DNA of 64,000 bases from an uncultured Burkholderiales bacterium (GTDB lineage: Bacteria; Pseudomonadota; Gammaproteobacteria; Burkholderiales; Burkholderiaceae_C): contig CAISMH010000017.1 in NCBI GenBank assembly GCA_903886485.1, positions 62,001 to 126,000 of the forward strand, in the 5' to 3' direction. Position 1 is the first letter of the stretch. Every line of letters begins with the position of its first letter. Position numbers and translations under genes: made by a program. Positions 16,443 through 25,279 of this stretch are shown one piece after another. The notes beneath the pieces were generated by a model. The model searched no databases, was not told the origin of the DNA, and saw only the letters and a list, made by a program, of their open reading frames with translations.

Positions 16443-17210
16443 TTAAGGATGCATCCACTGGTACAAGGTGGTGGCCACTTCATCCACGCCTTGCTTTTTC
16501 AGGGCAGAGAACAACCGTACTTCACCGCCGCCTGCTTGTAGCTTGGCAATTTGCAGGGCTTTTGCGCCTTCGGTCTTGTTGAGTTTGTCGGCCTTGGTGA
16601 GCAACACCAAAAACTTCAAGCCCTCTTCCACGCGTGGACGAATCACGTCGAGCAAGATGTCGTCGAGTTCGGTCAAACCGTGGCGCGGGTCGCACATCAG
16701 CACCACTGCCCGCAAGTTGGGACGGGTGAGCAAGTAATTGGCCATCACTTGCTGCCAACGAATCTTGTCTTGCTTGGGGACTGCGGCGTAGCCGTAGCCG
16801 GGCAAGTCGGCCAGCACTGCATCTGTTTTGCCTTGACGGCCCATGGCAAACAAGTTGATGTGTTGGGTGCGTCCAGGCGTTTTAGAGGCGTAGGCCAAGC
16901 GTTTTTGCTGGGTCAACACGTTGATGCAAGTGGACTTGCCCGCATTGGAACGCCCGACAAAAGCGATTTCTGGTAAGTCGTAAGCGGGCAGGTGGTGCAG
17001 CTGGGCGGCGGTGGTCAAAAACCGTGCGGTGTGCAACCAGCCCATGGCGTATTTGGCTTGATCGGCGGGGCTTAAAAGCTCAAAAGCTGCTTTGGCGGCA
17101 GCCAGGTCGGCCTCGCGTTGTGCGGCTAACTCAGCGTTCAACACCGTGATTTCTGGCACCTCAGGCGTGTCATTTGGGGCGGGGGTGTCGTGTGGGTCTT
17201 GCTGGTTCAT
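16443..17210 (-). CDS. engB: Ribosome biogenesis GTP-binding protein YihA/EngB
   Basis: 255 residues. GTPase motifs in order: G1 GRSNAGKST, G2/switch I with SKTPGRTQHINLF, G3 DLPGYGY, G4 TKADK and G5 in FSALKKQG. EngB is an essential GTPase in assembly of the large ribosomal subunit. The ATG at 17210 gives an N-terminal extension of about 60 residues, rich in Ala and acidic residues, before the family's usual start region (MGWLHTARFLTTAAQLHHLP). An internal ATG at 17045 would give the standard length of about 200 residues. The longer form is kept because its codon use looks genuine. It is divergent from the cytochrome c gene. Confidence 0.9.
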   Translation of the reverse strand: MNQQDPHDTPAPNDTPEVPEITVLNAELAAQREADLAAAKAAFELLSPADQAKYAMGWLHTARFLTTAAQLHHLPAYDLPEIAFVGRSNAGKSTCINVLTQQKRLAYASKTPGRTQHINLFAMGRQGKTDAVLADLPGYGYAAVPKQDKIRWQQVMANYLLTRPNLRAVVLMCDPRHGLTELDDILLDVIRPRVEEGLKFLVLLTKADKLNKTEGAKALQIAKLQAGGGEVRLFSALKKQGVDEVATTLYQWMHP

Positions 17211-17272
17211 GCAGCATTGTAGAATCACGCGAGTTTTCGACGTCTTTGAGACCCACTAACCAAAGCACACCT

Positions 17273-17899
17273 ATGAAGCTGATTGCCTCCATGTTGATTG
17301 CTGCCGCCTTGGTAGCCCCCGTCCTTTCTCATGCCAACGAGCCAGCAGCGCCCGTTGTCAAGGCCGACTTGGCCAAAGGTGAAGCCACTTACACCGCCGT
17401 GTGTTCATCGTGCCACGGTGCCGATGGCAACTCAGGCTCGCCTGCCTATCCAAAACTGGCCCAGCAGCACCCAGACTATCTGGTCAAGCAGCTGCAAGAG
17501 TTCAAATCTGGCAAGCGTGCCAACGCCATCATGAGTGGCATGGCGGCTGGCTTGTCTGACGACGACATGAAAAACATCGCCGCTTGGCTCGGTTCTAAAG
17601 AATCGAAACCCAACTTCGCCAAAGAAAAAGAATTGGTGGTTTTGGGTGAGCGCATTTACCGCGGTGGCATTGCCGACCGTCAGATTGCTGCTTGCGCAGG
17701 CTGCCACACACCCACAGGTGCTGGCATTCCCTCACAGTACCCACGTTTGTCAGGCCAACATGCCGATTACGCTGTGACGCAGCTGGTGTCTTTCCGCGAC
17801 GGTATTCGCAAGAACAGCGTGCAAATGATGGGCGTCGCCGCCAAGTTGAATGACCGCGAGATCAAAGCCGTGGCCGACTACATCGCAGGTCTGCGTTGA
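17273..17899 (+). CDS. Diheme cytochrome c4-type protein
   Basis: 208 residues. A Sec signal peptide (MKLIASMLIAAALVAPVLSHA) directs it to the periplasm. Two class I cytochrome c domains each have one heme site: CSSCH (about residue 44) and CAGCH (about residue 142), each followed by a distal methionine (MSGMAAGL, VQMMGVA) suited to axial ligation. This two-domain layout is cytochrome c4, an electron carrier to terminal oxidases. The frame is open 33 codons upstream, but the signal peptide fixes the ATG at 17273. A strong terminator follows, so it appears to be a single-gene transcript. Confidence 0.9.
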   Translation: MKLIASMLIAAALVAPVLSHANEPAAPVVKADLAKGEATYTAVCSSCHGADGNSGSPAYPKLAQQHPDYLVKQLQEFKSGKRANAIMSGMAAGLSDDDMKNIAAWLGSKESKPNFAKEKELVVLGERIYRGGIADRQIAACAGCHTPTGAGIPSQYPRLSGQHADYAVTQLVSFRDGIRKNSVQMMGVAAKLNDREIKAVADYIAGLR

Positions 17900-17920
17900 T
17901 CTGAGCGCAAATGCCTCTCC

Positions 17921-17950
17921 AAAAAGCTGGCCTTGTGCCAGCTTTTTTTT
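17921..17950 (+). terminator. Rho-independent terminator of the cytochrome c4 gene
   Basis: A ten-base perfect stem (AAAAAGCTGG at 17921-17930 with CCAGCTTTTT at 17938-17947), loop CCTTGTG, continuing into an unbroken T-run to 17950. Textbook form, placed 22 bases after the cytochrome stop. The A-run on its left makes it usable in reverse as well. Confidence 0.92.
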
Positions 17951-18004
17951 GTGTGTCTGAATTACATTCACAATGCACCATCGCATCTTGAAAGGATGAT
18001 TCCT

Positions 18005-19027
18005 ATGACGCACCCCCTATTCAGCCGCGCCAGTGACTCTGGGTTCACCCATTCAGTCAGCCATGAAATCACGCCTCAAGCTGTGTACAACGAGCGTCGC
18101 ACATGGCTCAAGCACATGGCCGCAGGGGCCGCTGGTTTGTCCATGGCCGCTTGGGCCTCGCGCGATGCGTTGGCGCAAGCCAGCAGCTCTGCGCTGGTGC
18201 GCTCAGGCAAGTTGGACCCGCTCACGGGGGCCGTCAGCCGCGTGAGTGGTGCTAACACGATGGAGAAAATCACCACCTACACCGACGCCAGCAGTTACAA
18301 CAACTTCTACGAATTTGGCACCGACAAATCAGACCCCGCCAAATACGCCCACACCTTGCAGACCAAACCATGGTCCGTTGAAATTGAAGGGCTGGTCAAA
18401 AAACCCAGCCGCATCGACTTGGAAGACTTGCTCAAACTCAGCCCCATGCAAGAGCGCATTTACCGACTGCGCTGCGTGGAAGGCTGGTCCATGGTGATTC
18501 CTTGGGTGGGCTACTCGCTGGCTGAACTCATCAAGCGCGTCGAGCCCTTGGGCAACGCCAAGTATGTGGAATTCATCACCCAAGCCGATCCCAAGACCAT
18601 GCCCGGTGTGCGCTCACGCGTGCTGGACTGGCCGTATGTGGAGGGGCTGCGCATGGACGAAGCCATGCACCCGCTCACGCTGCTCGCCTTTGGCATGTAC
18701 GGCGAAGTGCTGCCCAACCAAAATGGTGCCCCCGTGCGTTTGGTGGTGCCATGGAAATACGGTTTTAAGAGCGCTAAGAGCTTGGTCAAGATTCGGTTTG
18801 TAGAGAAGCAACCCATCAACTCATGGGGCCGCTCGGCGCCGCAAGAGTACGGTTTTTATTCCAACGTGAACCCCCATGTGGATCACCCGCGTTGGAGTCA
18901 AGCCACTGAGCGCCGCATTGGCGAGGACGGCTTGTTTGCCAAGAAGCGCAAAACCCTCATGTTCAACGGCTACGAGGCGCAAGTGGGCCAGCTCTATGCG
19001 GGCATGGACTTGACCAAGCTGTATTGA
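18005..19027 (+). CDS. msrP: Protein-methionine-sulfoxide reductase catalytic subunit MsrP
   Basis: 340 residues. A twin-arginine signal ([23 protein letters not shown]) exports the folded molybdoenzyme to the periplasm. The molybdopterin domain has the Mo-binding cysteine in [18 protein letters not shown] and the family blocks [32 protein letters not shown] and [18 protein letters not shown]. It repairs oxidised methionine in periplasmic proteins using electrons from MsrQ. The ATG at 18005 is chosen because GAAAGGA lies nine bases upstream; an ATG at 17996 would abut that site. msrQ starts two bases after its stop, so they are translationally coupled. Confidence 0.95.
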   Translation: MTHPLFSRASDSGFTHSVSHEITPQAVYNERRTWLKHMAAGAAGLSMAAWASRDALAQASSSALVRSGKLDPLTGAVSRVSGANTMEKITTYTDASSYNNFYEFGTDKSDPAKYAHTLQTKPWSVEIEGLVKKPSRIDLEDLLKLSPMQERIYRLRCVEGWSMVIPWVGYSLAELIKRVEPLGNAKYVEFITQADPKTMPGVRSRVLDWPYVEGLRMDEAMHPLTLLAFGMYGEVLPNQNGAPVRLVVPWKYGFKSAKSLVKIRFVEKQPINSWGRSAPQEYGFYSNVNPHVDHPRWSQATERRIGEDGLFAKKRKTLMFNGYEAQVGQLYAGMDLTKLY

Positions 19028-19028
19028 A

Positions 19029-19643
19029 GTGAAAGCTGCCATTCGCCAAGCGCTGAAACACCGCAGCAGCGCTCCTGCGCTGTGGTTGTTGTGTCTGATG
19101 CCCTTCGCATGGCTAGCTTGGGGCGCCGCCCATGATGCGCTGGGGGCCAATCCTGCCGAATACTTGATTCGTGCCACGGGGGACTGGACGCTGCGCGGCT
19201 TGTGCCTCACGCTTGCCGTGACACCTCTGCGCGTGTTGGCGGGTCTGCCCGAGTTGGCCAAGTTTCGCCGTGCTTTGGGGCTGTACACCTACTTTTATGG
19301 GGTGCTGCATTTGCTCTGCTACAGCTGGCTTGACATGGGGTTTGAATGGGCCGACATCGCCCATGACATTGCCAAGCGTCCTTTCATCTTGGTGGGCTTC
19401 AGCGCCTTTGTTGTGTTGACGCCGCTGGCCTTGACCTCGTTCAATCGGGCGATTCGATGGTTAGGGGCCAAGCGTTGGCAGTGGCTTCACCGCAGCGTCT
19501 ACGTGGCGGCGGTGTTCGCGGTGCTGCATTTCTTTTGGATGCGAGCGAGCAAGCACAACTTGGTGGAGGTGTTTGTCTATGCCTCGGTGCTGGCGTTGCT
19601 GTTGTTGTTTCGGCTGAGAAGAATTTTGGGTTCGCGGATTTGA
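19029..19643 (+). CDS. msrQ: Heme-binding membrane subunit MsrQ
   Basis: 204 residues, about six transmembrane segments of the ferric-reductase-like (YedZ) family. Conserved histidines sit in membrane helices (YFYGVLHLLCYSWLD, WLHRSVYVAAVFAVLHFFWM) and bind b-type heme. The block ITR-like RATGDWTLRGLCLTLAVTPLR and FRRALGLYTYFY are typical. It passes electrons from the quinone pool or a cytosolic flavin reductase to MsrP. The start is a GTG at 19029. The downstream gap to lysA has only a six-pair hairpin (19681-19698) without a T-run. Confidence 0.93.
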   Translation: MKAAIRQALKHRSSAPALWLLCLMPFAWLAWGAAHDALGANPAEYLIRATGDWTLRGLCLTLAVTPLRVLAGLPELAKFRRALGLYTYFYGVLHLLCYSWLDMGFEWADIAHDIAKRPFILVGFSAFVVLTPLALTSFNRAIRWLGAKRWQWLHRSVYVAAVFAVLHFFWMRASKHNLVEVFVYASVLALLLLFRLRRILGSRI

Positions 19644-19709
19644 GTTTGCAGGCCGCTTGCACGATCCATACAGCACAACAGCCACATCAAGGTGTGGCAG
19701 AACATGGAC

Positions 19710-20987
19710 TCAACGAACCAAGGACTCGCCAGCCATCTGATCCGCCACCGTCTCACGACGACGAATCAGATGCGCCTTGTCGCCGTCCACCAACACCTCT
19801 GGCGCCCGTCCGCGTGTGTTGTAGTTGCTGGCCATGGCCATGCAGTACGCGCCTGTGGAGAGCACGGCCAGTAGGTCGCCCGACTGCACCGTCAGTGGAC
19901 GCTCGCGCCCCAACCAGTCTCCACTCTCACACACCGGGCCGACCACGTCATAGGTGATGGTCTCACCTGTGCGCGCAGACACGGGCACGATTTGGTGGAA
20001 GGCTTCGTACATGGCAGGACGCGGCAAGTCGTTCATCGCGGCGTCGACGATACAAAAGTTTTTTTGTTCGCCGGGTTTGAGGTAGAGCACTTCGGTCAGA
20101 CACACGCCGGCGTTGCCCACCAGCGAGCGACCGGGCTCGATCATCAGCTGACGCTGGCCGTAGCCGCGTGCGTCCAGCTTGGCCAAGAGTTGCGCCCACA
20201 GTGCATCCGCCGCAGGAGGCGTGTCGCCGTTGTAGTTGATGCCCAAGCCGCCGCCAAAGTCGATGTGATGAATCGCAATTCCTGCCGCCTCAATGGCTTG
20301 CACCAAATCGAGAACGCGGTCCATGGCATCCAAGTAAGGTGTGGACTCGGTGATTTGCGAGCCAATGTGGCAGTCGATCCCTGTCACGTGCAAGCCGGGC
20401 AGGCTGGCGGCGCGCTGGTAAGTGGCGAGGGCGCGTTCATGGGCCACGCCGAATTTGTTGCCTTTGAGTCCGGTTGAAATATAGGGATGGGTTTTGGCAT
20501 CCACGTTGGGGTTGACGCGAATGCTGATGGGCGCGCGTTGGCCCATGCTTTGCGCGACTTCGTTCAGCACGTCGAGCTCGGCTTCGCTCTCGACGTTGAA
20601 GCAGGCGATGCCCGCTGCCAAGGCCTTGCGCATTTCTGCGCGTGTTTTGCCAACCCCTGAGAAGATGACTTTGGCAGGGTCGCCACCTGCGGCGATCACG
20701 CGGTCGAGTTCGCCTCCCGACACGATGTCAAAGCCGCAGCCCGCTTGTGCAAACACTTGCAACACCGCCAAGGAGGCGTTGGCTTTCATGGCGTAGCAAA
20801 TGCGGGCTTTACGTCCCGCGAAGCCACGTTGGTAGGCGGCCAGCGCACTCAGCATGGCGGCTTTGGAATACACAAACAAGGGGGTGCCATGTTCTTTGGC
20901 GAGGTCAGCGAGTTGGACGCCTTCCAAATACAAGTCGTGGTTGTGTGTGGCCACAAAAGGCGCACCGGCAAGCAGAGGTTGTGTCAT
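19710..20987 (-). CDS. lysA: Diaminopimelate decarboxylase
   Basis: 425 residues, group IV PLP decarboxylase. It converts meso-diaminopimelate to lysine, the last step of lysine synthesis. The PLP lysine is in CYAMKANAS; other marks are HIGSQI, FGGGLGINY, the phosphate-binding MIEPGRSLVGNAG and the substrate-side CESGDWLGRER. The ATG at 20987 follows the lptM stop by 17 bases, the arrangement seen in many proteobacteria (lptM-lysA opposite cyaY). An open frame on the other strand at its 3' end is a shadow. Confidence 0.96.
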   Translation of the reverse strand: MTQPLLAGAPFVATHNHDLYLEGVQLADLAKEHGTPLFVYSKAAMLSALAAYQRGFAGRKARICYAMKANASLAVLQVFAQAGCGFDIVSGGELDRVIAAGGDPAKVIFSGVGKTRAEMRKALAAGIACFNVESEAELDVLNEVAQSMGQRAPISIRVNPNVDAKTHPYISTGLKGNKFGVAHERALATYQRAASLPGLHVTGIDCHIGSQITESTPYLDAMDRVLDLVQAIEAAGIAIHHIDFGGGLGINYNGDTPPAADALWAQLLAKLDARGYGQRQLMIEPGRSLVGNAGVCLTEVLYLKPGEQKNFCIVDAAMNDLPRPAMYEAFHQIVPVSARTGETITYDVVGPVCESGDWLGRERPLTVQSGDLLAVLSTGAYCMAMASNYNTRGRAPEVLVDGDKAHLIRRRETVADQMAGESLVR

Positions 20988-21004
20988 CGACGGTTCTTGA
21001 AAAA

Positions 21005-21247
21005 TTAGCGGCCAGTGGCCGCTGAGGCCGCGCTGGCAGCGGGTGTTGCGGGTGTTGCAGAGGCGCCTGGAATTTGACGACGCACAATATCGGGCAGCTT
21101 GGCACGTTGTTGGAACTCAGGGTCGTTGGGCATGTACAGATTGCCCTTTTGTCCGCAAGCCGCAAGCAGGCAGCCCACGCACAACGCAGAGGCCACAGCA
21201 TGACGCAGGCTTTTGCCCCTGACTAGAATCTTTTGTTCAATACCCAT
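21005..21247 (-). CDS. lptM: Small lipoprotein LptM (YifL)
   Basis: 80 residues. It has a short basic start, a hydrophobic signal and a lipobox [14 protein letters not shown]; the CGQKGPLY-like sequence right after the lipidated cysteine is the signature of LptM/YifL. The rest is a low-complexity Ala/Pro/Thr tail. LptM associates with LptD and helps mature its disulphides, placing it in lipopolysaccharide transport at the outer membrane. The frame is open 58 codons further, but only the ATG at 21247 yields the signal peptide. It is divergent from cyaY with just 13 bases between the starts, so the promoters overlap the coding starts. Confidence 0.9.
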   Translation of the reverse strand: MGIEQKILVRGKSLRHAVASALCVGCLLAACGQKGNLYMPNDPEFQQRAKLPDIVRRQIPGASATPATPAASAASAATGR

Positions 21248-21260
21248 GGCGCAAATTGTA

Positions 21261-21590
21261 ATGACCGATCTCGAATTCTTAGACCGCGCAGAACTTCTGC
21301 TCAAAGCCGTTGAATTGGCCTGTGACCGCATCAACGACGACGGTGAGGCCGACATCGACAACCAGCGCGTGGGCGGCATGATCACGCTGACGTTTGAGAA
21401 CCGCAGCCAAATCATCATCAACTTGCAAAAGCCCTTGCATGAGGTGTGGTTGGCCGCGCGTTCAGGCGGCTATCACTTCAAGTTTGATGGTCAGCAATGG
21501 TCGGACACCAAAGGCCAAGGCGAGTTCTTTGACCGCTTGAGCCAAGACGCCAGCACCCAAACGGGGCTGGCGCTTCATTTCACTGCTTGA
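21261..21590 (+). CDS. cyaY: Iron donor protein CyaY (frataxin)
   Basis: 109 residues, standard bacterial frataxin length. An acidic N-terminal helix ([30 protein letters not shown]) is followed by the beta sheet with [34 protein letters not shown] and the C-terminal helix. It binds iron and tunes Fe-S cluster assembly by IscS. The ATG at 21261 fits the family start; an in-frame ATG at 21246 would add five residues. Its 3' end overlaps the PBP1A gene, which runs the other way, by 11 bases. Confidence 0.94.
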   Translation: MTDLEFLDRAELLLKAVELACDRINDDGEADIDNQRVGGMITLTFENRSQIIINLQKPLHEVWLAARSGGYHFKFDGQQWSDTKGQGEFFDRLSQDASTQTGLALHFTA

Positions 21591-23958
21591 ACAAATCGAG
21601 AATCTTTTTCTTCTCGTCATTAACTGGCAGTGGTTCGCTGCTGTTGTTGGCGGGGCGGCTCTCCATGCCTAAGCTGCTCACGCCGGCGCCTTTGCTGAAC
21701 TCGACGTAGGCCCAATCGCCGCCTTCGTGGCTCAGGCCAGCGGGGGGCACGGGTTCGGCAATCGGAACGTTTTGCAGGGCGTGCTGCATGTAGCTGATCC
21801 ACACAGGCAAGCTCAAACCACCGCCGGTTTCTCGATCCCCTAATTTACGCGGTGTGTCATAACCAATCCAAGTCACGGCGGTGAGTGTGGGCTGGAAGCC
21901 TGCAAACCAAGCGTCCATCGAGTCGTTGGTCGTACCTGTTTTGCCATAGATGTCGGGTCGTTTGAGGGTGGCTTGCGCGCGCGCGGCGGTGCCGGAGCGA
22001 GTCACTTCTTGCAACAGGCTGGTCATCACAAACGCATTGCGTGCGTCAATGGCACGCGCAGACTCATCCAAGGGCGGCGGTGTGAACTCGGACAAGGTTT
22101 TGCCCATTTGGTCCGTCACCTTGGTGATGAGGAAGGGGTTCACACGGTAGCCACCGTTGGCGAACACCGAATAACCTGCCGCCATTTGCATGGGCGTGAC
22201 CGATCCAGCGCCCAAAGCCATGGTCAGGTAAGGCGGGTGCTTTTCAGCATCAAAGCCAAACTGGGCAATCCAGTCTTGTGCGTTTTGTGCGCCCACAGCT
22301 TGCAACACGCGAATCGAAATCATGTTTTTCGATTTGGCCAAACCTTTGCGCAAAGTCATGGGGCCTTCAAAGCCACCGTCGTAGTTTTTGGGCTCCCAAG
22401 GCTGACCACCGGTGACGCTGGCGTCAAAGAACAGGGGGGCATCGTTGACCACGGTCATGGGCGTGAAGCCTTTTTCCAGCGCGGCTGAATAGATGAAAGG
22501 CTTGAAGCTCGAGCCGGGTTGACGCCATGCTTGGGTCACATGGTTGAACTTGTTTTTGTTGAAGTCAAAGCCCCCAACCAAAGCGTGAATCGCACCGTCG
22601 CGTGGGTCGATGGACACAAACGCGCCTTCGACTTCTGGCAGTTGGGTGATCTCCCAAGCGCCTTTGGCATTCGTGGTGACACGAATCAAAGCGCCGGGGC
22701 GCAGCTTGATGTTGGGTGCGGCTTTGTCTGACAAGCCCGATTGCACGGGTTGCAGACCCTCGCCTGTGATCTCCAGCACCTCGCTGTTTTGGCGCATGGC
22801 GCGCACTTTTTTAGGCGTTGCCTCCAGCACCACGGCGGCCAGCAAATCACCTTTGTCGCCTTGCTCGATCAAGGCGTCGTCGATCGCGTCTTCGAGTTCA
22901 GAAGGCTTCGTGGGCAGATTGATGAAACGCTCTGGTCCACGGTAGTGTTGGCGACGCTCATAGTCCATGATGCCGCGACGCAGCGCAAAGTAGGCGGCTT
23001 GTTGGTCGCTGGCGCGAACGGTGGTGTAGACGTTCAGGCCACGCGTGTAAATCTCGGCGCCGTATTGCGCAAACATCAGCTGACGGGCCATCTCAGCCAC
23101 ATAGTCCGCATGCGTGTTGAGGCTGCTCATGGCGGTGCGAATCTTCAACTCTTCTTGCTTGGCGGCGGCGGCTTGTTCTTTGGTGATGAAGCCGTTTTCT
23201 TCCATGCGCTCAATGATGTAGAGCTGGCGCGCGCGGGCTCGCTTGGGGTTGGCAATCGGGTTGTAGGCCGAGGGGGCTTTGGGTAAACCAGCCAACATCG
23301 CCGCTTCGGCAATGCTGATGTTTTTCAGCGGCTTGCCAAAGTAGGCCTCAGAAGCAGCGGCAAATCCGTAAGCGCGATTGCCCAAATAAATTTGGTTCAG
23401 ATAGATTTCAAAAATCTGGTCTTTGCTGAGCATGTGCTCGAGCTTGCTGGTCAGCAAGATTTCGTAAATCTTGCGGGTGAAGGTTTTTTCAGACGACAGG
23501 TACACATTGCGTGCCACCTGCATGGTGATGGTGGACGCGCCTTGGCTCTTGGCGCGGCCCAAGTTGGCCAAGCTGGCACGCAACAAGCCGATGTAGTCAA
23601 CGCCGCCGTGTTGGTAAAAGCGTGCGTCTTCAATGGCCAGCACCGCGTCCTTCATCACTTTGGGAATGTCTTTGAAGGGCGTGAGGTTGCGGCGCTCTTC
23701 GCCGAACTCGCCAATTTGTGTGCCTTCAGCCGAGTACACCCGCATCGAGAGCTTGGGGCGGTAGTCGGCGAGGTCCGAAATGTCTGGCAACTGCGGGTAA
23801 GCCATGGCCAACGCCACGGCGACCAAGAGGCCCAAGATGAGCATGCCAGTTGCAGCAAGCCCAAAGGCCCACAACAAAAGCTTTCCCGCCATGGAGCGTG
23901 GGGCTGTCGAGGCAGCAGCGTGTTCTTTCGAACCTTCGGGGGTGGGGTTGGTCGCCAT
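21580..23958 (-). CDS. mrcA: Penicillin-binding protein 1A (bifunctional transglycosylase/transpeptidase)
   Basis: 792 residues. A cytoplasmic tail and one transmembrane helix ([27 protein letters not shown]) precede the glycosyltransferase domain with catalytic Glu in [14 protein letters not shown] and [12 protein letters not shown]. Next come an OB-like insert and the transpeptidase domain with SSFK (serine nucleophile), SKN and KTGTT motifs. It polymerises and cross-links peptidoglycan in the periplasm. The frame stays open 42 codons upstream; the ATG at 23958 fits family length. It is divergent from the pil operon, the same neighbour pair found in Pseudomonas and Neisseria, which helps identify the next three genes. 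Confidence 0.96.
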   Translation of the reverse strand: MATNPTPEGSKEHAAASTAPRSMAGKLLLWAFGLAATGMLILGLLVAVALAMAYPQLPDISDLADYRPKLSMRVYSAEGTQIGEFGEERRNLTPFKDIPKVMKDAVLAIEDARFYQHGGVDYIGLLRASLANLGRAKSQGASTITMQVARNVYLSSEKTFTRKIYEILLTSKLEHMLSKDQIFEIYLNQIYLGNRAYGFAAASEAYFGKPLKNISIAEAAMLAGLPKAPSAYNPIANPKRARARQLYIIERMEENGFITKEQAAAAKQEELKIRTAMSSLNTHADYVAEMARQLMFAQYGAEIYTRGLNVYTTVRASDQQAAYFALRRGIMDYERRQHYRGPERFINLPTKPSELEDAIDDALIEQGDKGDLLAAVVLEATPKKVRAMRQNSEVLEITGEGLQPVQSGLSDKAAPNIKLRPGALIRVTTNAKGAWEITQLPEVEGAFVSIDPRDGAIHALVGGFDFNKNKFNHVTQAWRQPGSSFKPFIYSAALEKGFTPMTVVNDAPLFFDASVTGGQPWEPKNYDGGFEGPMTLRKGLAKSKNMISIRVLQAVGAQNAQDWIAQFGFDAEKHPPYLTMALGAGSVTPMQMAAGYSVFANGGYRVNPFLITKVTDQMGKTLSEFTPPPLDESARAIDARNAFVMTSLLQEVTRSGTAARAQATLKRPDIYGKTGTTNDSMDAWFAGFQPTLTAVTWIGYDTPRKLGDRETGGGLSLPVWISYMQHALQNVPIAEPVPPAGLSHEGGDWAYVEFSKGAGVSSLGMESRPANNSSEPLPVNDEKKKILDLFKQ

Positions 23959-24082
23959 AAGTGTGCAGATTATAAAAACTGCGCTGTCGTTACAAAAGTC
24001 GCGAGTCAAACACTTACGCAGCGACTTGTCAACGCGTTGAAATGGCAAGCATTTTTTTTCAGCTCCTGAAAGGACGTGCCTC

Positions 24083-25279
24083 ATGCCTTGGAGATCCCGC
24101 TTGTCGCGTGCGCAGCCGCTTCAACTCAGTGTGGTGGGCTTGGACTTGAGCCCACCAGCTTGCTGCTTGGTGGTGCTGTCGGGCTCCCACACGCAAGCGC
24201 AGCGTGTGTATTGCGAGGAGAACTTGCGTGTGCCAGCGGGTTGGGTGGCACAGGGCAACGTGCTGCAGCCAGAGGCCTTGGGTGAATGGCTCGGTGCTTG
24301 TGTGAAAGCGGCGGGTCATGCCGCCACGGCTGTGTACATGGGACTAGACGACGCATGTGTCTCGACTCACCGCATCACTTTGGCGGCTGGCTTATCGCCA
24401 GAAGATGTGGCGTTTCAATTGCATGCCGAGATGGCGGCCATGCAGCCGCAAGACGCGGAGGTCTGTATCGACTACTGCTTGGATGCCGCGCTTGCACCGG
24501 AAGGTGAGCAAGGTTATCTGGTGCAAGTGGCCCCCCGTGCGCGTGTGGATGCCTTGCAGCGCGTGGCCCAGGCCGCGGGGTGGCGTGCAGGTTCGGTGGA
24601 GCCTCGTGCGGAGGCGCTCCCGCGCGCGCAGCTGGGCCACGTTTTGGTGAACGTGTCGCCATCAGGGGTAAGCGACACAGGGCGGTGTGATGCGGCCTTG
24701 GGCTTGGCCCTGTGTGCGTGGCATGGGCACGGGGTGAACTTCTTGCCCTACCGCGACGAGGCACAGCAAGTGCTGCGTCGTGCTTGTTTCGTCAGGTGTG
24801 CACGATTTGCGTGGGGTGGTGTCATGGCCGCGGCCTGCTTGGCACTGACCCTGTCATGGCTGGCGCAACGCCAAACCCAACAGTTGGGGGACATGGCCGC
24901 ACTCACGGATGCCGCTGCACAAGCGCAAAAAGAACATGCCCATGCACAGGCCATGCAGCAGCGCCACGCCGCGCAAACGCAATGGCTCAAAACACGTCAA
25001 ACCGTGCAAGCGCAAACTTTGCAGTGGAGTGATGTTCTCAGCCATGCCGCACACGGCGTGTGGGTGGCCCATGTGACGCAGCAAGGCGCGCATTGGTCGG
25101 TGCAGGGTGAGGCCTTGTCCTCCGCCCATGTGCAGCAATTGGTGCAACAACTCAAGTCCCTTGATATTTGGGCGCAAGCCCCCGCGTTGCCGCAGCTTCA
25201 ACGCTTGCCCGCTGTGTCCAGCACAGGCTTGCCCGTTTGGCAATTTCGCATAGACGCTGATTTGACGCAGGCCCCCTGA
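24083..25279 (+). CDS. PilM-PilN fusion protein of a type IV pilus/competence assembly complex
   Basis: 398 residues in one frame. Residues about 15-212 resemble the N-terminal half of PilM: an actin-like start (VVGLDLSPPACCLVVLS), AAGLSPEDVAFQLHAEMA and VDALQRVAQAAGWRAGSVEPRAEAL. It then jumps to a short ALGLAL segment like the PilM C-terminus, so the middle ATP-binding half is missing. At residue 218 a PilN begins: VNFLPYRDEAQQ (the INLLPYRE peptide of PilN), one transmembrane helix (about 241-258), a coiled coil (260-300) and the periplasmic ferredoxin-like domain. Canonical PilM and PilN are separate genes of about 355 and 200 residues. Start ATG at 24083 has GAAAGGA upstream. An internal GTG at 24734 is exactly where a free PilN would start. 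Family assignment is from motifs and synteny. Confidence 0.82.
   Translation: MPWRSRLSRAQPLQLSVVGLDLSPPACCLVVLSGSHTQAQRVYCEENLRVPAGWVAQGNVLQPEALGEWLGACVKAAGHAATAVYMGLDDACVSTHRITLAAGLSPEDVAFQLHAEMAAMQPQDAEVCIDYCLDAALAPEGEQGYLVQVAPRARVDALQRVAQAAGWRAGSVEPRAEALPRAQLGHVLVNVSPSGVSDTGRCDAALGLALCAWHGHGVNFLPYRDEAQQVLRRACFVRCARFAWGGVMAAACLALTLSWLAQRQTQQLGDMAALTDAAAQAQKEHAHAQAMQQRHAAQTQWLKTRQTVQAQTLQWSDVLSHAAHGVWVAHVTQQGAHWSVQGEALSSAHVQQLVQQLKSLDIWAQAPALPQLQRLPAVSSTGLPVWQFRIDADLTQAP

Noticed and set aside
19457-19957. Plus-strand frame across the end of msrQ and lysA
   Set aside because: Its Pro/Arg-rich translation has no fold, and both overlapped genes are clear.
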